A stretch of 64,000 bases of DNA from Pseudogymnoascus destructans (taxonomy: Eukaryota; Ascomycota; Leotiomycetes; Thelebolales; Thelebolaceae). The stretch covers positions 2,108,001-2,172,000 of the forward strand of contig NW_020167520.1 of NCBI RefSeq assembly GCF_001641265.1, read 5' to 3'. The position numbers and the translations under genes are program-made. Positions 57,693 to 64,000 of the stretch are shown piece by piece (the stretch's first letter is position 1; each line of letters opens with the position of its first letter). The notes beneath the pieces were generated by a model, which had not been told where the DNA came from, searched no databases, and saw only the letters and a list, made by a program, of their open reading frames with translations.

Positions 57693-59549
57693 ACGTACAT
57701 GTATAGCGAAAGCGCCAAACAAGCGAAAGTGCCAAAATTATCTACCCTCACGACAAACATTGCGATAAATCTACCACAACATTAGAAATCAATTGAAACT
57801 ACTCGGAGTCCTCTTCCTCAGAGGTGTCTATTACAATCTGACACGTGCGCGCATTGTGCCCAGTCTCACCACACTTGCCACAGCGACGGGCACGGGTTTC
57901 TTCCCTTGGCTTCCGACCACGGCTTGCCCTTATTTCCTGCTCTACCTGCTGCACAACATCCCTCTCATCCTGTAGCTCTTGCGCCCCTTGTTGACTAAGT
58001 GATCCTCCTTGCTGTAGTCGTGTTTTCCTAGCTCTCCGGCGCTTGCTTAGTACTTCATTTGCCTGTCGTAGGTTTTGGTTCTCTCCCTTTAGCAGTGCTA
58101 ATTGATGCATTATTTGCGATGCACCCTTTGTAAACTGGTCAACAGCTGCATAGATTGAGGTTGGAGAGCTATTTTGATGGCGTGAAATCCGAGTTTTAAT
58201 AAATGTAGACTGTGACATAGCTTCAATTGGGTTGTTTGGTGTCTGAGAAACCCAAGGTTGAGCAGTACCTGGGCGGGAGCTTGGAGGCGTTGGTGTCCTT
58301 AACTTAAGATCAAGTGTAGATATCACTCTCTCAGGGTCAAATGGAAGAAGCCCTGCCCCTCGGAACCCGCCTCGAATGTTACTTTCCGTCATTGTAGTGT
58401 TAAATGCAGTGTGGAAGGCAGGAAAGAAGTCATCCTTTGTAATATGAGAAATATGAGCCTGCATCATATCTTCAATTTGCCGACCATAGGCCTGCTTTAA
58501 CGGGCCGAAACAGCCAACATCAAGTGGCTGGAGTAGATGAGAAGAGTGAGCAGGCATACAAAGCGTAATAATGTTGTGTTCCTTGCAGTACTCCTCAAAC
58601 TCATCTGAGTGGTGGCTCTCATGACCATCAAGGACTAACAAGCGATAACCACCAACACTCCGGGCCTTTGTATGCTTCTCAAAGTGCTGAATCCAATCCA
58701 TGCCTCTCTCGTTTGTAGTCCAGCCATTTTCAGTAACAGAAATCACCCAATCGCTTGAAAATCCACTATTCTCATACCAAGATGTAAGGTGGTTTTTGCC
58801 TGCAACAATGATAAATGGTGGTACTGCCCAACCTTGAGAACTAACGCCTTGGATTACTGTAACCCATTCCCGATTACCAGGCTGTACCTTCTTTGCTTTT
58901 GCCCGCCCGTCTGAGCTTGTTACAACCATAGCAGTTGAGATAACGCCCATCATAAACCCAGTCTCATCAAAGTTGTAGATATCTGCTTCATCGATACCAT
59001 ATTTCGCAATTGTGTTACGCACAAGCTCAAACCAGCCATTAATAACTTCTGGATCTTCGCACTTAGCCCTCTGGTAGTCGTATTTGCGCTAGCGTGTCTG
59101 GAGCTCTACACGCCGCTTAACAAAGTTTGAAGCCCAACGCGACCCAACGCGTGACGCGTCGCGTGTTGCAAGTAGTCGACTTGCCATATCTTCAACAACA
59201 GACAGCCGAGGAGGAAACCCTTTGGCAGCTAGGTCGAGTATATACTGAACAAGGACGGACTCCTCTAGGTTAGTTAATTTCCGTGAGTTGGCTTGGATAT
59301 CGCGTCGTGAAGGTACACCTTCTAGACGACGACCTAGCTTGCGGTGGTCCACAGAATAGATCCTAGCAGCAACTCGAAGGCGTAACTTTGGGTCGCTTTG
59401 CATAGCCTGGATAGCTAGCACTAATTGGCTTTCATCGTTTTTATGGGGCATGTTTTGTTGTTGAGGAATTTAACATTTAGTTGGGGGGTTTGGTCACCGC
59501 ATCATTTTGGCGCTTTCGCTTGTTTGGCGCTTTCGCTATACATGTACGT
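57693..59549 (-). mobile_element. Fot1/pogo-type element, family A copy 2
   Basis: 1857 bp with TIRs opening ACGTACATGTATAGCGAAAG at both ends and TA duplications at 57691-57692 and 59550-59551. GCGAAAG motifs lie at 57706 and 57723. It is nearly collinear with copy 1 but carries an internal stop in the transposase. Confidence 0.93.
57799..59451 (-). pseudogene. Family A transposase, interrupted by an in-frame TAG
   Basis: It aligns end to end with the 551-aa copy 1 protein: HTH/CENP-B part from 59451, DDE core (NFDETGFMMG, VLDGHESHH, QPLDVGCF) and the C-terminal CCHC knuckle. Near 59090, codons that read R-F-Q-R-K in copy 1 (cgcttccagcgaaaa) are cgctagcgcaaa here. Three bases (tcc) are missing and the fusion creates TAG. 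The reading frame downstream is preserved, so the break is a single nonsense codon. A downstream ATG could start a 407-aa protein with the catalytic core but no DNA-binding part. Confidence 0.9.
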
Positions 59550-59884
59550 TATGCATAAAGTAATAAAATAATAAAACCATTAAAAGTAAATTGTGGAACA
59601 TTGTCGCCCCTTGTCTTGGTAAGTTGTGGTTGAGGTTGAGCTACATCTCCAGCCACACAGCCACATAGCTACACAAGTGGATTCCCCAACCTCCTCCAAA
59701 TCCACGACTTCGGGCTGAATTCACTGGCTACGATTAACAGACACCACGATGGCCGAGAACTACGGGCCACGTTGGCTGGCTGTCATGATTCACTTTACCA
59801 AGTTTTCATAGTAGAGTTCTGCTACTATATCTCATTTCCTTTTTTCTTCATGACTATTCTCTAGCACTAACCACTCCAGCAGAA
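59550..59884. other. Intergenic
   Basis: Promoter side of the T5orf172 gene. No supported gene. Confidence 0.5.
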
Positions 59885-61204
59885 ATGCCATTTATTCCCC
59901 ATACCCCAGAATCACTTATACCACGCTCAGACTCGAGAGACCCCACTACTACTTGTCGCGGACTGACTTCCAGCGGCCGGTTATGCCGCCGTGCCATCGC
60001 GACTTCAAGTCCGCCAGCAACTGTGAGACTATCTTTGCAAAGTCCTATTGGGGACATCCTTCCTTCAGATGGCTTCTGCTGGCAGCATAAGGATCAAGCG
60101 ACATCTGCACAAGGGCTCCTACCCAATGGCGCAAAGAACTCGACCATACGGGAACGAACGAGCGTCGATACACTCGTAGATAGGCTAGGACTACTTGAAA
60201 TAAAGCCGGAGAAAACTGCTGCAAAGCAGCGGAGGAAGTCTTCGCAACCTCGACCGATATTGTACGCAAGCGGCACACATTACTCCGAGAAGCAGCAACA
60301 TATGAACACGGCACCTAGAAACCCTCGAAAACAACACAATATCACCCTTCTCTGTTGCGTCGGAGTTGCCGACGAGGATCCCGTTGTTGCAAGACCTGCA
60401 CAGATTCGAAATCGCACATCTCACAATTCGCGAAGTCGACCACCGAATTTCCAGCCAATGATCCAATCACCACAGCTCTCACAGCCACCCAAACAGAGCC
60501 GGCCCCCTCGTCCATCAACTGGGAGCTGGGAGAAGCCCATCAACATCGACCCTCAAAGACCGCAGCCCGCCCGCGGCCCATCATCTCATACCCAACAACT
60601 CTTTTCCCTGATACCTAAAACTACCTCACCCCAGATCACCTCTCTCCTCTTGGCCGAGCTCTCCAAACCGCCCTCCCACGTAGATGATGAAGGCTACATC
60701 TATATCTTCTGGCTCACGCCCACATCACACCCGCAAACCCCGCCCTCGGAAGCTGCGCCGTCCCTCCTCGACTCCTCGCCCCGCCTTCAACCAGGCAAGC
60801 GGCGAACAAGCGAGGCGCTCCAGGCTTTCTCATCCAGTACGGATAGGGAGGCACGCAAGACGATCCTGCTGAAGATTGGCCGGGCGTCGAATGTCCAGCG
60901 CCGCCTGAACGAGTGGTCAAGGCAGTGCGGGTACAACCTTTCCCTCGTGCGGTACTATCCCTACCAACCCTCCTCGCCTGGGCTTGAGGTGGGGGCGCCG
61001 AGGAAGGTGCCGTATGCGCATCGACTTGAGAGGCTGATTCATTTGGAGCTGAGTGGGATGCGGGTGCGGGGAAGTGCGGGCTGTGAGAGCTGTGGGCGGG
61101 AGCACCGCGAGTGGTTTGAGGTTGAAGCTACGAGGGAAGGCGTGAGAAGCGTGGATGAGGTGGTGAGGAGGTGGGTGGATTGGGGGTTGAGAGGGGTAAC
61201 GTAG
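59885..61204 (+). CDS. T5orf172 (GIY-YIG-like) domain protein
   Basis: 439 aa as a single exon. The N terminus holds a Cys-rich module (TTTCRGLTSSGRLCRRAIA and FCWQHKD) that resembles a small zinc-binding motif. A long Pro/Ser/Gln-rich linker follows. The C-terminal domain has GYIYIFWL, LLKIGRASNVQRRLNEWSRQ, a variable insert, and RLERLIHLELSGMRVRG with CESCGREHREWFEV, the pattern of T5orf172/DUF1766 proteins related to GIY-YIG nucleases. Fungal members are widespread and uncharacterised. Nuclease activity is not established. Confidence 0.8.
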   Translation: MPFIPHTPESLIPRSDSRDPTTTCRGLTSSGRLCRRAIATSSPPATVRLSLQSPIGDILPSDGFCWQHKDQATSAQGLLPNGAKNSTIRERTSVDTLVDRLGLLEIKPEKTAAKQRRKSSQPRPILYASGTHYSEKQQHMNTAPRNPRKQHNITLLCCVGVADEDPVVARPAQIRNRTSHNSRSRPPNFQPMIQSPQLSQPPKQSRPPRPSTGSWEKPINIDPQRPQPARGPSSHTQQLFSLIPKTTSPQITSLLLAELSKPPSHVDDEGYIYIFWLTPTSHPQTPPSEAAPSLLDSSPRLQPGKRRTSEALQAFSSSTDREARKTILLKIGRASNVQRRLNEWSRQCGYNLSLVRYYPYQPSSPGLEVGAPRKVPYAHRLERLIHLELSGMRVRGSAGCESCGREHREWFEVEATREGVRSVDEVVRRWVDWGLRGVT

Positions 61205-61854
61205 GTACGTTATTATATAACGAATCGGACGAACCGTTGGCATGTTTTCATCATTTGCGATGCTTCTCTTTAGATTCAATGATAAATGCATATGGTGAAC
61301 ACATTTTCTCATTTCTCTCTGGCGAATGACTCGAGTTTAACCTTAATTCGATACTTGTCTCGTCGTTATGCGACGTCCGATAATGGATCCCACCATGAAT
61401 AATTTTGGTTATACACTCTCATTCTTCGTCCATAATCTCGTACACCCCCTCCTCTACCTCCTCTAAGTCGTAAACCTTCAGTCTCCCGAGAGTAGACCTG
61501 ATCTTGCGGTGGGTTGTTCTGTCGAATGCTGCAAGGACTATTTTCTCTGCATGGGAACCCTAATCGGCATCGTACTTGGCGATAGTATAGCTGCCTCCCT
61601 TATAATAGACCGCAGTATCGAGTATATCCTCCTCCTATCTGCCTCAATTTCCCACTCGAGGAGCCTAGTCTTCGAAAACATGCCATCATTATTGATTCAA
61701 CAGAACCGGAAAGAATTCCCATCAGACGATATGCCATATACAACACAATTCTCTCTAGAGCCTTTTTTACTCGTTGTGTGAACGATGCCCATGTAAGCCG
61801 CGAGATGTGGCAGGGTTGAATCTGTACCAAGCTGCCGTTTGGCTTCGACGATTA
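61205..61854. other. Intergenic
   Basis: No supported gene. Small open frames without motifs precede the next transposon. Confidence 0.5.
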
Positions 61855-64000
61855 ATCGTTGGTTCTCAAACCACCGCCTGGAGGCGGTTGGCGAAAGCGA
61901 ACTGGGACGCGAAAGCGATTGTGGGACACTTCGGGAGCGGACTCGCGACGCGACACGACCGACCATGAACACGACTGACAACGTAACAATGCTGTAAATA
62001 TATATAAGTTATAGAATTAAATAATTAAAAAAGATTTGGATCAATATTGTCAGGCAGTGATTGATCATCACAGCCACCGTCACTTGCATCGTGAATCATG
62101 TCGTAGTCCAAGCCTGCAAAGTTCACGTACCCACTCTCCTCGATGGCTAACAGTCGGTCCGCCTCCTCCTCCTCCTCACGTTTCTTCTGTGTAACGTCCG
62201 GGTCAATGATTTCTGTACGTAAGCCAATTGGTGGCTCCGTGTCTGGGTTACTTTTTTGAAATTCATGTAGGTCCTTTTTCCGTGTACGTTCTGCCTTCCG
62301 TGCATCGATGCCAGCACGGAGCTGCATCTTACGCTCAACGTTCACCATGCGTGTTCTCTCTCTTTTCTCCCGTGCTTCTTCTAAAAGTTGCTCCTTTACC
62401 TTCTTCTCATAAATCCTTTGCCGTGCATGTTCAACTGTAATAGCACCGCCTTTTTGAATAGATTTCCGACTTCTAACCTTCCGCTGTCGTTGCTCAGTCA
62501 TAATAGTAGTAATTTGTACAAGCTCTGACTGGAACAGCTCAGCCTCTGTTAACTGAGTTTGGATTTCAGTATAAGAAGATGCCCACTTTTGCCGTGACGG
62601 TGAACTAAGGATCTTATCAAATGTTTGACTCCATGTTGAAAGATCATAACTTGCTTGAAATGCGCGTTGTGGTGTTTCTAAAACTTCTGGTTTTGCATAT
62701 ATAGCAACCTTCTCTTGAATCTTTTCATAGTTAGGTGGCCAAATACCTGCATCTCTAAAAGACTTGATACAGTTACCCTTTGTAAATGTCTGCTTACGGA
62801 TAGTAGACAAGTCTCTAAAGAAAGATATAACATTATAATCTGTATCAAAATTCCGGATTGCTTGTTGAATTGCACGTCGGTGCCAATGTTTATATTGTGC
62901 AAACACAGTAACATCTAGCGGTTGTAGAATATGCGTAAGATGAGACGGAAACACATGTAAGTGTATATTGTGTTGATGTGCAAGTATTATAAACTCTGGA
63001 ACTTCATGTGAGACATGAGAGTCCATTATTAACAATTTCGTTCTTATAGACGGTGTATGTTGAATAAAATGCTGTAGATATTCCATTGCAAGCTCAGAGT
63101 TTGTATATCCGGAATCGGATACTGCAACTTTCTCATCACCGTGTAGATTGTCATGGTACCAACTTTCCATGTGTAATTTTCCTTGTATAATAAGGAACGG
63201 TGGAAGTGCAATGCCAGCAGCTGAAATTGTCTCTATAACTGTAAGACTTTGTCTGTTCTCTGGAGCTTGTATATAAAGCTATAAATATTAGAATAATATA
63301 AAGTAAGATAAGTAGAAACAACTTACCTCCTTTACTGCAGATGGTACCAACACATGTTCACCGGTGCTCATTCCTACACGGAATCCAACTTCATCAAAGT
63401 TGTAGATATCACCTGCAGTAATATCTAGTTGATTACACACATCTTTAAATTCATAAAACCATTCTTTAATAGCTGATACTTCATGAGATGCAACCCGTGC
63501 TGCTTCAATTGGCCGGGTTTTTATTGTATGGAAGTTGTGTTGTTGTGTCTTAATCCATGTCTGGAACCACCGTTGTGATGGTGGTGCACGTGTTGGAGTT
63601 TCTGCTGCACGTAGTTGGCAGATGGCACTGAACACCATAGGCTTAGTTGCACCGTACCCATTTTCGTACGAGCGTTGGATGTATCTTTGTATAGCTGTAA
63701 CTTGTACATCAGACAGTACTCTGTTCTGGCCTCCGCGTGGCACAGCGGTGCGTTGTGGTGATGCGCGTCGTTGTCGTAGTCGTATAGTCCGGAGCGTACT
63801 TGGGTTTACTCTGTACATCCGTGCTACTGTAGCACTCTTCTCTGTTGGGTTTTCATTTAAAAATTCAATGGCATTTAAAAGAGCTTCATTTTTATTTACT
63901 TCAACTACCGGCATAGTTGTGGTTGTAGTTGTGCTCGTTGTCGGTCATGTTCATGGTCGGTCGTGTCGCGTCGTGAGTCCGCTCCCGAAGTGTCCCACAA
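61855..64000 (-). mobile_element. Pogo-type element, family B copy 2, right end beyond window
   Basis: The left end begins ATCGTTGGTTCTCAAACCAC at 61855 after TA (61853-61854). The TIR contains ccgcctggaggcgg and GCGAAAGCG at 61891 and 61909, then an inner part to about 61980. The matching inner TIR is seen at about 63940-64000. The window ends inside the right TIR, so roughly the outer 80 bp are missing. Confidence 0.9.
62025..63914 (-). CDS. DDE_1 (pogo) transposase, family B copy 2, one intron
   Basis: Exons 63914-63327 and 63278-62025, with a 48-nt intron (gtaagt...atttatag) at the same codon as in copy 1; 613 aa. Motifs are NFDEVGFRVG, LLIMDSHVSH and ILQPLDVTVF. A long charged C-terminal region with RKVRSRKSIQKGGA comes before it ends in DNIDPNLF. 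No stop or frameshift was found. The N-terminal 50 residues differ more from copy 1 than the core does. Confidence 0.92.

Overview
The window looks like nuclear DNA of a filamentous ascomycete (Pezizomycotina). Genes carry many short introns (about 45-70 nt, GT...AG, often gtaagt/gtacgt donors). There is a CFEM/PTH11-type receptor, velvet, UstYa-like and F-box family sequences, and fungal Fot1/pogo, hAT and Ty3/gypsy transposons. I cannot fix the class or species from sequence alone.

Layout. 1-5600: an ARMT1/DUF89 phosphatase gene (minus), an intron-containing tRNA-Ala(AGC) and a decayed F-box pseudogene. 5700-16075 is a transposon nest: a pogo element with an intact ORF and a C-terminal CCHC knuckle (6166-8025), a broken gypsy pol fragment, a solo LTR with 5-bp target duplication inside an older pogo copy, a second LTR with tandem tail duplications, a decayed ABCC transporter, and a second pogo family with long TIRs and one intron (13869-16072). 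16191-24030 is genic: CFEM-GPCR-like receptor, a small MITE, cyclin H (CCL1), an LPLAT-type acyltransferase and a mitochondrial-type NAD kinase. 24500-27290 holds decayed sugar-transporter and phytanoyl-CoA dioxygenase pseudogenes. 27987-36772 holds INO80 and ARB1. 37638-40020 is a truncated transcription-factor-like gene cut by a hAT relic. 40366-53625 is a housekeeping block: CTP synthase and adenylosuccinate lyase head to head, ELP3 and succinyl-CoA ligase alpha head to head, AP-2 mu, and a Gfo/Idh/MocA oxidoreductase. A decayed UstYa fragment and a rearranged velvet gene lie between ADE13 and ELP3. 55531-57587 pairs a promethin/LDAF1-like gene with a lipid-droplet-hydrolase-like gene. 57693-64000 has a second copy of the first pogo family (killed by a 3-nt deletion that makes a stop), a T5orf172-domain gene, and a second, nearly complete copy of the long-TIR pogo family running off the window edge.

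Exon coordinates below were derived by hand from splice signals and reading-frame continuity. Each multi-exon housekeeping model closes to a whole number of codons.

The most unusual observations are two pseudogenes (velvet and PhyH) in which part of the coding sequence sits inverted relative to the rest, and a shared GCGAAAGCG doublet about 17-18 bp apart in the TIRs of two otherwise different pogo families. I found no CRISPR array, no plasmid or phage features and no convincing biosynthetic gene cluster.
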